Positions 22,631-33,797 of a stretch of DNA of 64,000 nucleotides are shown piece after piece. The position numbers were made by a program, and so were the translations under genes. Origin of the DNA: Patagioenas fasciata (Eukaryota > Chordata > Aves > Columbiformes > Columbidae); assembly GCF_037038585.1 (NCBI RefSeq), contig NC_092520.1, forward strand, positions 11,291,001 to 11,355,000, written 5' to 3'. A model generated the notes under the pieces. It was not told the DNA's origin. It ran no database searches and worked only from the letters and a program-made list of their open reading frames with translations. How positions within the stretch are numbered: position 1 is the first letter of the stretch; each line of letters begins with the position of its first letter.

Positions 22631-25359
22631 CAATTTTTAAGTACAGTAATGCCATTTTTGTTTCAAGGATTTGTCAAGGATAGATTGCATACATGTGGAA
22701 AATTGCTAAAGAAAGAATTTTTCTGACAGATGTCTGAGTAGCTAATAAACTATTCCTCTTCAATACTGGTTATGTATTATCCAGGAGACTGGATATTCCA
22801 AACCTGCCGAGATTTAAAGGCTAATGTTTCTAACTGGGGAGAAAGGAGAAAAGTTCATTTAGCATGATGCCATTTCTAAAATTGAGCCTTGACTTCTAAG
22901 CTTACTTAGCCAAATTCTCAGGTTAAATATAAAAAAGGTTTTTTTTTTTCCTGCTCGGCCTTAAGCTGACGAAATTGAAAATACAAAGTCTGAATTGGCA
23001 CGGTTTTCTTAAAATATTTCTGAACAACCATCAGTGACCCTCTTCTTTGCAAGTTTTCTTCACTTTCTGTAACCATTCTGACAACACGGGTTCCGTGCAA
23101 GCACCAAATATTCAGACATGCAGAGGAAAACAGACTGCAAACATGTGGATTTGGGGTGTAGGACTCAAGGCTTTTGCTACACCCCGGTGCACCTACACAC
23201 CAACTGCAGCAGTGTGTGAAGGTCACAGGATCTGACCTGTAAAACCTGTGCAAACAGAGCACTGCTGTGGCCTCACGCTGATGTGTCCAACCAGAACAAA
23301 TCTTTGTGCAGAAAGTCATCCTCTGTGTAGCTACGAGGAACAGGATGTTGTTGTTCAGGCTTGTAGTATTAATATAATACAAATATCACTGGATGGTATT
23401 TCTGAGTGGTTTCTTCATAAGTAGCAAAAATGATCCTTTACCCAGAGCTTTTACTTTTTAGCAGCATTCGCAGATCTGATTTGCTGGTTTAAAACCTGTA
23501 GACAACGGAGAAGGTTCTTGGTTTCAGATGATCAACTGCAGTAGGCCTTTGACTCCTTGCTTTGCTGGTTCTCCATTGAATGACGGATTACAGCACAGCT
23601 GTGATGTGCTGCTGAACAGAAAATGCCAAACACCTGAACACAACATTGTGCCTCAAACTCATCCCTAATTGATGCATGAAACACAAGCATTTCTATTCAC
23701 ACTAACCTCTTTATACTTGAACCTTGCCCAGCACATCGCCTGTTTCAAAGGCTCAGAGAGGTCTGGCGTAGAAGGATGTTCTCCTTTGAAATGAATGGAA
23801 TGTCAAATTAACTCTGAAGAACCCCTTGCTACAGTGAAGACTGCTGAAGCCACACCTTTTCAGGAACTGTAGACTGTTTCTTGTCCTTCACTTGATGTGA
23901 TGATAATTACATACCTGTCACCCTACCTACTTCTTTTAGCATGTAACTTGCACATTTTCTTCAACAACCTACCACTTACTTCTCTTCCACTTTTTATTTA
24001 GTGCTGACTGGTAGTTTTTAATTAAGACTTGACAGTTACAATTTGCATTCCAAAAGCCAGCTGATGGTGCTGGAATTGGATTGTCTATTATAATGCAGAG
24101 CATTCTACTTCAACACAACCCTATCTAGCGAGCATGTCCTTACCAGGACCTTCCTAGTTTCTAGAGACACTGTGTGCAAGGGTTTAAGGCTACTTCTCTG
24201 AGAACATCATGAATTGGCATTTTATGCTTTAGTGCTTAGTTAATGGAGTATAAATAAGCATGCTGAGCGATTTCTGTAGCTCTAAGAGGAACATTGTTCT
24301 TGTCTGATTCGTTATTCATTCATACATGCCAGCTCACAAAATTGCTGTGAGCAGATGGACAAACTGTTAAGAGTAGTTTTGACAGTTTCCAGATTTAGGG
24401 GAGAAGTGACCCATGGAAAGATCCAAAGAAAGGATCGCTACAACCTTTAAAGAGCTACAGTATAGTCCTTAGCTTTCTGTAAGAGGCTCTGAGTCCTGCT
24501 AGAAATTCTTGGCTTGACATGCATTTAGCTAGACAAATTTTCCCTTCATATCCATTGACTTCTGTAGAGTTTGTGCTTGACAGTGGTATAAGTCAAGTCA
24601 TTTCTGATTAGGTTCTACAAGCTAAAGCTTTAAATCCACTCCAATTCATACTTCATTTCATGAAATGAGGCACATGTTGTGCTTAAAGCTAAGCCTCCAG
24701 CATTTTAAGGATTTTCCATAAAATTCCACAGATAATTAATCACTGCAGGTATCTACAGAACCACACACCTTGTGTTGCCTTTACGACCAGTAACAGCACA
24801 AAATTGCAATTACGATAGAACAGCAAAGATGGAGCTTAAAAAGTCACCTCTTCTGTTTGTAGCATGAATTACAAAGTTAAAGAGCACATTCCTGATCAAA
24901 TTCTTGGGCTTATAGATATTTTGAGAAAACGTAAATAAGAAGTACATGGAACATATTTATGAAATGTCATCTTTTGACCTTATTTCTTATGGATACACCT
25001 TCTTTTTTATGCATTCTTTGCCATGGGTGCTGTATGACACCCAAAACAGGACAGTGACATTATAGCTGTGAGGTCAAGTATCCAAACCAAGAAACAGATA
25101 CCGTCATCTGTAAAAGAAATACCACAGACAGACAAGAAAAAATAACATCCTCCATATCACAAGCTTTATTAGAGTTCTTTATATTCATTGTATCTTTTAG
25201 ATCAAAATCCAATAACATTTCTACTGTTCTGCTTTTACAGCACTAGATAATTGTGATTGGATTTCTTTCTTTTAAAAATTAAAAGAACCATAGTCCAGCT
25301 TATGTCTGGTCACTGCAAGAGGATTTTTCACAGCAGCAAAAGTAATGTAAATAAAATTT
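22631..25359. other. Unique AT-rich non-coding DNA
   Basis: No gene recognised. A 154-codon minus-strand frame (23382-22918) is the longest outside repeats; it is Cys-rich but lacks any recognisable domain or signal peptide. The rest has only short frames. Confidence 0.45.
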
Positions 25360-25374
25360 AAAAAAAAAAAAAAA
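25360..25374 (+). repeat. Poly-A run
   Basis: 15 A residues at the approximate left limit of the LTR-type repeat. Confidence 0.9.
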
Positions 25375-25389
25375 GTGAATTTTGAATTT

Positions 25390-26183
25390 TGATGTTGCTC
25401 CCGGCACCAGAGCAGAGGTTCCACTGCAGCCCATGGTGTAGCCCATGGTGATACAGGTTGTCCCTCTGCAGCACATGGGGGACCATGTTAGAGCACATAC
25501 CCGCATTGCAGCCCATGGAGGACTCCACACCAAGTGGTTTTATGCTGAAAGAAACTGAAGCCCATGGAGATTTCACATCAGAGCAGGCATCTGGCAGGAC
25601 CTACTGCCTTTGGAGAGGAGCCCATGCAGGATCAAGATTTCTGGCTGGACCTGTGACCCCATGGGGAACCCATGCTGCAGTAGTCTGATTCTCAAGGACA
25701 GCACGCTGCGGAAAGGACCCATACTGGAGCAGATGATGGAGAACTATGACCCATGGGGAAGACCCCATGCTGGACCAGAGGAAGAGCATGAGAAGGAAGG
25801 AGCAGCAGAGACTAAATGTTATGAACTGAAGTCAACCCCCATTCCCCTGCACTGCCTGGAGGGAAGCAGGTAGAAATGTCAAGAGTGAAGTTAAGCTTGG
25901 GAAGAAGTGGGTTGGGGGAAGGTGGTTTTAGGTTGTTTTGTTTTGCTAGGCTTTGTTTTGTCATCCTCATTATCATACTCTGTAATTAATTAGCAAAAAA
26001 TTGAATTAATGTCCCCAAATGGAGACTGTTTTGTCCATCTTGGTAATTTATGAGAAATCTCCCCATCTTTATCTCAATCCACAAGCATTGAATCTTATTT
26101 TTTAACTCCTTTCCAGATGAGGAAGGGAAGTGAGAGAGCAGCTTGGTTGTCACCTGGTGGCCTGGCAAGGTCAACCCACCACA
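25390..26183 (+). mobile_element. Avian LTR-type repeat, 5'-truncated solitary copy
   Basis: From about 25,390 ('gctcccggcaccagagcag') to 26,183 ('ggtcaacccaccaca') the sequence follows, block for block, an interspersed repeat I know from many bird genomes and regard as an endogenous-retrovirus LTR. First comes a run of degenerate 'cagcccatgg...ggagcag' units (25,425-25,790). Then 'cccccattcccctgcactgcctgg', then 'gaagttaagcttggg', a T-rich stretch, a decayed polyadenylation-signal region near 26,000, and a terminal part ending in CA. Plus orientation is inferred from that order. The 5' part is missing, and no primer-binding site or viral gene was recognised downstream, so it looks like a solo relic. 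The exact LTR subfamily is uncertain. Confidence 0.72.
25425..25790 (+). repeat. Degenerate internal tandem repeat within the LTR-type element
   Basis: Eight or more variants of 'ccatgg-gga...' spaced roughly 40-60 bases apart, often followed by 'ggagcag' or 'ctgga'. It gives overlapping short open frames rich in Gly, Pro, Met and Trp on both strands that are not genes. Confidence 0.75.
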
Positions 26184-27420
26184 TATAGGTAGTACTTATT
26201 TTATCTATTTATGAGTTCTCTTCTTTTGCAAAGAAAATAAGGAGATCAGGGAAGACCACTAGAAAGAAGGAAGTTGTTCCTTCCATTGGGTAACCTGAAC
26301 ACACCTGAGAAAATTAATTTTCTTGGTGCAAAGTATGTAAGGGAGCAACAAAAAGAGATGCATGCAGCAAAGAATGGTAAACCAGCTGTTCCAGAGAGAC
26401 AAGCATCTGAGGGGAAAGAGAAGGAGACATACGCTGACCTCCATGGGGACAAAAAGAAAACTTCCTGGAGACCAGAGGAGACTGTTCAATATTTACTACA
26501 ACTCATAAAGTCACTGAAGTGCTCAAAACCCAGCTTGGAAGTAAGTACCAAGTGGGTAAATAAGTTGTTTATACTCCCCTTTTAAATTTATTCTTTTTGA
26601 GGTATGTCTGTGTGAAAGATTGAGTAAATATTATAAAACTGAACTACCTTTTTATGTCTGAAAGTCTGTTTGGTCTTCATTGGGAAGCTCACTACAAAGG
26701 AAAAACAATCTAGATGAAGCCATCCAAGAGACCCGGCTGACTTCGGTGCCATTACAAGCCCATTACCTCATGCTGACTTAGCACTCAAACCAGATGACTG
26801 AGTGATGATAATGCGTCCAGCTTTAGCCATAACTCATCCAATTACAAGTTTAACTTGGTCTTGAAAATCTGGAAACCAAATTTAAATCTCAGATGGTCCC
26901 TGCTCGGGCTTAGGAGTATGGTCTTTCTAGTGCACATGGATGAAAAATAATTTTAAAAAAAGGAATAGAAAAATCTTCTTCCCAAGCAGAAGTAAACTCT
27001 GAAATGGAAGAAGGGGATATAAAACCAAGTGTTTAATATGCAGGCAGCACAGACGGTGCTGAAGGCTGCAGTGAGCCAAGATGAATTAAGCCTCCCTTGG
27101 CTTGTAAAAGAAAAAGAAACACCACCTTTCAAACAAATCCTTCTGTGCAACAGCACCAGCCCTTGGAGTGTGAATGCTGCCAAAAGCTTTCGCTTGGAGA
27201 AGCCTGGACTTCATTAGACCTTAAGTAGCAGCACTCTTTGGATTAGCTGATTCACCGTATGCTCGGGTAATAGCAGAATTACTGGCAGTACTAATGTAAG
27301 CACAGCAAGATGGTCTTATGCTTTCTGAGAGGACATGATGAGATCTAAGACCAATGACTCAAACATTCAGCAAAATGAGACAGAGCTAAATACTGCACAG
27401 CAAAAGTGCCTGGTTTGACT
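26184..27420. other. Unique DNA with an unexplained Lys/Glu-rich open frame
   Basis: Directly right of the LTR-type repeat lies a 103-codon plus-strand frame (26274-26585). Its part 26,340-26,540 is hydrophilic and K/E-rich, and it contains a GTAAGT donor-like site at 26,541-26,546. No domain is recognised and the upstream acceptor is poor. A 76-codon minus frame (27183-26953) is not recognised either. The remainder has no feature I can name. Confidence 0.35.
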
Positions 27421-27466
27421 TCAGAGGAGAAGACCAGACCAGGTCATGCCTGGTCTTCTCCCCTGA
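27421..27466. repeat. Strong perfect-arm hairpin (inverted repeat)
   Basis: A 12-base arm at 27,426-27,437 (ggagaagaccag) pairs perfectly with 27,450-27,461 (ctggtcttctcc) around a 12-base loop. After one mismatch (27,425/27,462) four more pairs follow (27,421-27,424 with 27,463-27,466). An alternative register inside the loop (agaccagg...cctggtct) is also possible. No poly-T terminator follows, and no known structured RNA is recognised. Confidence 0.85.
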
Positions 27467-28263
27467 GCTTTTGACAGTCAGACAGCAGTTTCCCCCAGCT
27501 AAACAGGAGAGACATGACTGCTACCTACAATATCCCAGCTGGATAATCTTTGTGGTTCTTTTGAAATCAAGACCAAACACATTTAAAGCAGAGATTGTGA
27601 GATTAATATGTGTTCAATAAGGTATCTTGGTTGGAGAAAGAACGGGCCTTTAGAATGGTGAGTACTAACAAAGATATTTCTCATCAATCTTTTCTACACT
27701 TTTTTACTTGAGAGTTATCTTGGTTCATCTGTGTTTGGGTTCATGTATGAGACTAATATATGTTTGTCCATAGCCCCTGCTATCCTTCCACTTCCTTCCT
27801 TTGTGGTTAAGACATCATTGCTCATCTTCACTGCTGAGTCTAGGTATTGTAAAGAACAAAATGGGAACAACATCTGATGAGAACAGCATCAAGATCCCTT
27901 TTTGCAGGTAACATGAACTGTCAGCTGAAACTGAACTGTCAGTGGAAATTGTTGCCTTAGATTTAAGTAGATCCAAATTAGAGATAGAGAAGCTTAGTTG
28001 GAGATATTTCTTCTTAAATAATAAACATCTGCCTTTCTGGATGGAAAGTAAAGTTCCTACACACCTGGGGTGCACCCACCGTTAGGAGGCACTGAGACAA
28101 TCAGCACCTCACAGCTATGGTTGGAGTGAGCTCTGCTGAAGACTTGCCAAGAACCTTCAATGGAAGCAAAACCTCTGAAAAACATTAAAGAATATTTTTG
28201 AGGATGGTTGAGCTTATTGAGCTTACTTTTTTGATCACACAGGGCCTTAAACCCCCAGAATGC
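27467..28263. other. Unique AT-rich non-coding DNA
   Basis: No gene or repeat recognised. Open frames are at most 86 codons (minus strand, 28075-27815) without recognisable features. Confidence 0.4.
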
Positions 28264-28287
28264 AAAAAAAAAAAAAAAAAAAAAAAA
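28264..28287 (+). repeat. Poly-A run
   Basis: 24 uninterrupted A residues, with further A-rich sequence to about 28,305. It is not obviously the tail of a recognisable retrocopy. Confidence 0.95.
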
Positions 28288-28369
28288 CACAACCAAAAAA
28301 AACATAAGGAGCTGTGAGGGTAATAAAAATAGTAAAACTATTTGGGATGAGATTAGTAAAACCAGAGAG

Positions 28370-28900
28370 GCTTAGATGGATTTGCCTGAAGAGGAGGTGA
28401 CTAACGGAAGAGAGCATATTCAGATTTTGAAGGTTTGAGGGACTAAACAGCTTCTCCTCTTAACTAAGTTACATAGAACAAAGACAACTGGACAACACAT
28501 TAAATGAGAGGGCAGTCCTTGTAGAAGAAACAGGGAGACTAAGTCCCATATGTAGCCTGCAGCCTTCTGGAATTTACTGCCACAGGAGATCATCAAGTCA
28601 AGCATCATGTCCCAATTTTTTAGGGAGGTTGAATAAGTTAGTCCTTAATAATGAAATGCACTGTCATGCAAGCTGGTGTAATAAGATAGGCAACAGAAGC
28701 TCATATTTCAGGATGCATACAAGTCACCTGTGATGGTCAGTAAAGGAATGTCCCTACACCTTTTCTGTTATCCCGTAATAGCTCAGATACTAGAGGATCA
28801 TACTTTGTAAAGCCAAGTGTTCACCCTTCTTAGAAATATGATACAGATCAAGAAGGACCAAAGGTTTAATCTGGCATGACAGATTTTAGGAACTCTGCAG
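28370..28900 (+). mobile_element. Ancient CR1-type LINE 3' end
   Basis: A strongly decayed plus-strand CR1-like 3' end. Recognisable blocks in order are: 'acaactggacaacacattaaatgagagggca' (in parts; equivalent to the 'R-R-G-QMKL--G' region); 'ccttctggaatttactgccacaggagatcatcaagtcaagc' in parts, the 'LWN-LP-EVV' region; then 'aattttttagggaggttgaataagtt', the 'FK--L--' region; and at 28,850-28,898 'gatcaagaaggaccaaagg-ttaatctggcatgac', the 3' UTR core of reptile-type CR1s that normally reads 'ctagatggaccattggtctgacccagtatggc' (in parts). No microsatellite tail survives. Its age clearly exceeds that of the other CR1s except the one at 14.6-15.9 kb. Limits are approximate. Confidence 0.6.
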
Positions 28901-30954
28901 ATTAAAGAAAAGCTCAAAGTAGGAAGGTTTAGAGCTGACTTCTATAAAATCTATAGTATTGTGCAGAAAAACAGAAACAGGTAAAAGTGGGTGTAACTTC
29001 GTTGCTGCCTATTACCAGGTGCTGAGGATCTAACCTGTTATATTTCAAACACCATCACGGGTTTTTATTCCCAGTGTATTCTTTACCTGTCGAACATGCA
29101 TAATGGTGGGATACTTTATTTTGTAAATGTGACAATCAATGTCTTCTCCACATTTTGCAGAGGATTAAAAGCAAGAGATGGAGGCACCAGCATCACTGTC
29201 AGATTTCCTAACCAGTCAGTCAGAGATGGCAGGCACTCTCTATAGACATAGCTCAGCTTTTAGATTCATCTTCAACATGCAATATTGAAAATGTTCATAG
29301 TATTGTCAGCAGGTCTCATATCACTACTGAGTCCTGAGTTATAATTAAAGCTCATTATTTATTAGGGAAAGGTGAAAGAAAAAAATCAAAATAATAGAAG
29401 AGAAAAACTGTGCAAAACTCATCTTCCAAACTTCTTGTAAACTGGAAAACTTTTGGCAAACTCTCTTCATTAATGATTTTCCCATCAGGAAAGTTGCTTC
29501 TGGTAGTTTTAAAAATAGCCGAAGTTCTAACATAGTTAAAAAGGAGGGAATTAAAAGTTAAAATGAGAGAATTAATGCAAGAGCTTTGCTTCTCAAAGTT
29601 AGCTGATGAAAAATATTATAGTCTTTCATGGAAAATGCTATATAGATTTTGGTCTAAGAATGAAATACGAATGATGAGGTGCCTTGAAGATAATTAATTA
29701 GAAAACTAGATATTCGAATTCCATAGGAAAAAAATATACTTCATGAAAAATATTTTTTAAATTTCCTAAAAGCAAAAAACATTCACTTAGCTTTGCAATT
29801 GTTTATTTCTTTTTAAGGGAACCACGGGTATTTTTCTTTCAGACTTTTTTTTTTTTGTAGGTTTTTGTCCTTTCTCTCTAGTTTGATTTTATTCTCAGGA
29901 GGGGAAGTGAGAATTTAGATATGTTTTTAACAACTTGATAATTGCTTTTTTTAAAATTTTGTTTTTCAATGAGAAATTAATGAAAAATTCTTTGCTACAA
30001 TTCAAACGATTAAAAAGTGATTATGAAAATTTTACTTCTCTAAAGCCTTTTTTTTGGCATGTGAGAAATATTTTTATGAAGATCTGAATGTCAGCTCTGC
30101 ACGCTTTCTTTCTTAGAAGCCTGAGTATCTGAAAATTAAGGATAATTCAAATCCTTAGTTGCATTGAGCAAGGCACAATGAGCATACTCTCTAATACACA
30201 ATGTAGGAACAGCCAGCTTGGAATCAAAAGGAGATGTGGGTTAGAATGCAGATGAGATCAGTTTACCAATATATTGATCTCACTAGAGTTATTCTGAAGT
30301 AAAACATCAATAATGAAGGAGGATTCACTCTTTCTTAGAGTGAACCTATTACCAGTAACAACAGATATAGGTTGGGATCTTGTAGTCTAGTCTCACGATC
30401 TTGCAATTTGAACAAACAACAGTTATAGCTGCTTTGATAAAGATTCTTGAGAGGACCAAGCATCAGCCTGAAAGTAAAATCAGTTCACCCAGGGGAAACC
30501 ACGGGCTCTCGTCCACTACTACAGATCTTGGGAAGGCAATTGATTTCACTCACAGAGGGTTCTTTCTCTGTTTTCTCATAGACTGAATCAAGAAAAACCT
30601 GCTTCTAATCCTTAGTGAAAGCTGGGATCTCTTTAAGTGCACTAGCTGTGGATAGTAACCTTTGTCTGCTTCCCAGTACACACATCTTGCTTTCCTGTAG
30701 GATGGTCACAATTGCACCTCATCTAAACCTTTAACATCTCTGTCAGGAATTCCCAATCAGGGATGGTAAAAGCTGCCAGGAGAATCTCAAACTCATTGCC
30801 AGTTTACACATTCGCTTTATGGGTTCCCCAATGCTTTCTCATTGCCCACAAACGAGTGAAAACCACAACCAATTGAAGAATGAAAGGAAGATGTAGTGCT
30901 CATATCCATAACAACATATTTCACCATTAGCTTTCAAAATGCTTCCAAAAAGGG
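28901..30954. other. Unique AT-rich non-coding DNA
   Basis: No gene recognised. The stretch 29,640-30,080 is particularly A+T-rich with T runs. Open frames are at most about 62 codons. Confidence 0.45.
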
Positions 30955-31080
30955 TCAGAATTATCAGTACCATTTTACACATTGAGAAACCGAGGTATGA
31001 AGATGTGAAGTGATTTGACCCAAGTTAGTTCATGCAGAAAGGAGCATCACATGTTCTCAGTTCTAGCCCAGTCCTACTGA
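30955..31080 (+). mobile_element. MIR-like (CORE-SINE-like) relic
   Basis: The block 'tatcagtaccattttacacattgagaaaccgaggtatgaag' (in parts), then 'gtgaagtgatttgacccaagttagttcatgcagaaagg', follows in order the 3' half of MIR-type SINEs and related L2 tails: 'cccattttacagatgaggaaactgaggcacag' (in parts), then 'gttaagtgacttgcccaaggtcacacagc'. Around 31,060 'tctagcccagtcctactg' could be the continuation. MIR-like copies are rare but known in birds as relics of old amniote activity. The tRNA-like head was not found. Confidence 0.55.
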
Positions 31081-31156
31081 AATTAATCCAGAAAGTCGCA
31101 GAGATAAAAAGAAACATTCAGAGTCCCAAGCTGTTGGTTAATAAAAGGAGAGGAAG
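31081..31156. other. Spacer
   Basis: Short unique sequence between the MIR-like relic and the AAAC repeat. Confidence 0.4.
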
Positions 31157-31206
31157 AAAAAACAAAATAAACAAACAAAAAACACAAACAAACAAACAAA
31201 CAAAAT
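31157..31206 (+). repeat. (AAAC)n simple repeat
   Basis: A-rich tract with about five perfect AAAC units at its right end. Confidence 0.92.
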
Positions 31207-31964
31207 ACAGTAGAACTAGAAGGAAACCTCCTAGTACACCACATACCTAATTTGTTAGCAACAAAAGGTCAAGATGCTTCCTCAGCCACTGAATTAAGAT
31301 ATTAGGCTAATCTCAGCATACTAGAACAATCAGCCATCAGCAGCGTTTGACAGCAAATCAGCCAGGCTCCACTGATTTATAGCATAAACAAGGTTATGCA
31401 CTCACTCATTGGCGGTCTCCCTTCACCTCCAGACTCACCATCAAAATGAGTGTGCTGACAAGAGCAGCCAGCCATGGAGAAGCCATGGAAGGAGAGGGGA
31501 GAACTGCATCTGAAGATTCAGATTCGATCCATCCTGCCAGTTGATCACCTGCAGTGAGAAAGAACAGTTCACATATTTCAGAAAACAGCAGAAAGTGTTA
31601 GTGGATATGGACGCTGGCTTAGTTCCGTCATTGTTTTAGTAGTCTGGACCTTCTTCACTATGAAGTAAATTACAGGGTGTTTTTTCTGCCTCCCATCATT
31701 GCTTATGTATCCAGCTGGTGATTACTGTCTTCCCTTCCAAAATAAAAATAGAGATACCTGATGCACATAAACAGGTTGCTGCCCAGAACAGCTGAGCTTT
31801 TCTCGCAGTAAGCCCAAGTTAACAGACACTTCTGGGTGATGGGACTTGCCAGAAACAGGACCTTAAAATGACCAACTATTCCCTTTGCTCAGTTTTCCTG
31901 TGAATTCAGTGCTGTGCTGTGAGGAGTCTCTGGACAGGTCTCTTTGCCCTCAGGAGTCACCATC
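31207..31964. other. Unique DNA
   Basis: No gene or repeat family recognised up to the CR1 that follows. Confidence 0.4.
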
Positions 31965-32498
31965 AGTTTTTAATGCATCGAGGACTAGATAGGAGTTGTG
32001 CTGAAAATGGCACTGGGGTCCTGATGAACACCAGGCTAAACATGAGTCAGGAGCATGTTCTGCTAGCTGTGAAAGGCAGCAACACACTGGGCTCCATTAA
32101 TATGATGGTAGCCAGTAGACTGAAGGTGTTGATGATTCTTCTTTTACTCAGCACTAGTTATGCTGCGTTCAGAATAGTCCATCCAGCTTTCAGCTCTTCA
32201 GTACAAAAATATGTTTGTAAACTAGCAGGAGTTCAGGAGAGGCCACTGAGATGGTGAGGGCTGGAGCACCTGTCCTGTGAGGAGAGGCATGGGAAGCTGG
32301 TCTCGGTCAACCTGGACCTGAGAAGGCTTTGGGTGAACTTACCATTTGCAAGAGGTTGTCCAGAGATATTCCATTCTTGGAGGTTTTCAGGACTTCACTG
32401 GAAAAGGCCCTGAGCGACTAGCTCTGTGTTAAGTAGAAGCTTCACCTAGAGATCTATGAAAGTCTCTTCTAACCTGAATCAGTTGTATGATTCTACCA
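31965..32498 (+). mobile_element. CR1 LINE, C-terminal ORF2 and 3' UTR with internal deletion
   Basis: The plus-strand frame 31919-32257 carries the CR1 blocks 'GVLMNTRLNMSQEHVLLAV' and 'GSNTLGSINMMVASR', degenerate relatives of the '-LGVLVD-KLNMSQQCALVAKKANG-LG' region. A 'gagatggtgagggctggagcacctgtcctgtgaggagaggc' segment (in parts) at 32,250-32,290 corresponds to 'GLEHLS-EERL'. Near 32,340 the sequence jumps from there directly to 'caagaggttgtccagagatattcc', so several hundred bases of the usual coding region have been lost. The 3' end has 'agtctcttctaacctgaatcag' and a single 'tatgattct' tail. Dead copy. Confidence 0.88.
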
Positions 32499-33104
32499 AA
32501 AACAGTCACAAAACTATGGCCTAATAGGTGACCCTCTATGTCTGTGATGACTGGGCTCAGTGGTTCATTCCACCACAGTTTTCTTGTGTAACCACAGACA
32601 AGTTATCTAATGATCCTGAATGATGGTCTCTTCAGGAGGACCTGGGTACCTATGTAAGAGCTAGGAACCTATGCACATTTGTGGAACTGTTTGTTCCTTT
32701 TTGTAGAACTAAGTTGAAAAGACAAACTACTCCAGAAGACTGCTGTAATGATAAATTGATTGATATTTTTATTACCATGACGGAAAAAGTAAAAATATCT
32801 TGATTATAACAGTAAAGTTCAATTAAGTGATGCTATGCTGCAGGGCTGCTGATGGATAAATAAATCAAATAGCCTATAATTAAAATGTAAAGAAAAGCTC
32901 CAGACCTTTCATGTGTCTACATCACAGGTCATAGATCATCAAGAAAATCAAAACACCCACTAGATTTTCCATATTTGGGGTCAATGCCACCCACACCCAA
33001 CCCTCTGTTTCAGGATGCAGAAAAATTAACAGGTTGTTTTTCATTGTCAGGAGGGTCTGATAAAACTGACTTCAGAGGAAAAGAAAAGAAAAGAAAACAG
33101 GACC
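32499..33104. other. Spacer between two plus-strand CR1s
   Basis: AT-rich sequence with no recognised gene. An 'aaaagaaaagaaaagaaaac' tract at about 33,080 adjoins the next CR1. Confidence 0.4.
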
Positions 33105-33797
33105 TGAATTGCATCTCTGTGGAGAAAGATCTGGAAATTCTGGTCAAAGGCAAATTGAACATGAGCCACCAGTGTGCCCTGGCAGCCAAAAGGGCCAACT
33201 GTGCCCTGGGTGCATCCAGCACAGCATGGCCAGCCGAGCAGAAAGGGGATGGTCCCGCTCTGCTCTGCACTGGAGCGGCCTCACCTGGAGCACTGTGTGC
33301 AGGTCTGGATGCCACAGGATAAACAGGATATAAAGCTACTGGAGAGTGTCCAGAAGAGGCTACGAAGTTGGTGAAGGGTTTGGAGAGGAAGCTGAATGAG
33401 GAGCAGCTAAAGTCATTTGGTTTGTTCAACTTGGAGGAGACTGAGGGGAGAGCTTATGGTGGCTACAGCTTCCTCACAAGGGGAGGTGGAGGGGCAGGTG
33501 CTGAGCTCTTCTCTCTGGTGACCAGTGACAGAACCTGAGGGAATGGCAGGAAGATGTGCCAGGAGAGGTTTAGTTTGGACATTAGGAAAAGGTTCTTCAC
33601 CCAGAGGGTGCTGGACACTGAAACAGGCTCCCTAGGAAGGTGTCACGGCCCCAAGCCTGACAGTGTTCAAGAAGAGACCGGACAACATCCTCAGACACAT
33701 GGTATGAACTGTGAGGTTGTCCTGTGCAGGAACAGGAGTTGGACTCGATGATCCTTGTGGGTCCCTTCCAACTCAGGACACTCTATGATTCTACAGT
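33105..33797 (+). mobile_element. CR1 LINE, C-terminal ORF2 and 3' UTR
   Basis: A plus-strand CR1. In frame from 33,110 it reads '[19 protein letters not shown]' and '[13 protein letters not shown]'. After a frameshift the '[18 protein letters not shown]' and '[14 protein letters not shown]' blocks follow (33,270-33,374). Later 33,554-33,640 gives 'RFSLDIRKRFFTQRVLDTETG'. The 3' UTR has 'gttggactcgatgatccttg', 'gggtcccttccaactc' and the tail 'ctatgattctac' ending near 33,797. The 5' part with the reverse-transcriptase catalytic core is missing. Frameshifts make it non-functional. Its better preservation and G+C content suggest a younger age than the copy at 31,965. Confidence 0.95.

Noticed and set aside
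25300..25873. Several overlapping 62-87 codon frames with Gly, Pro and Met-rich peptides
   Set aside because: They arise from the degenerate tandem units within the LTR-type repeat, on both strands and in several frames.
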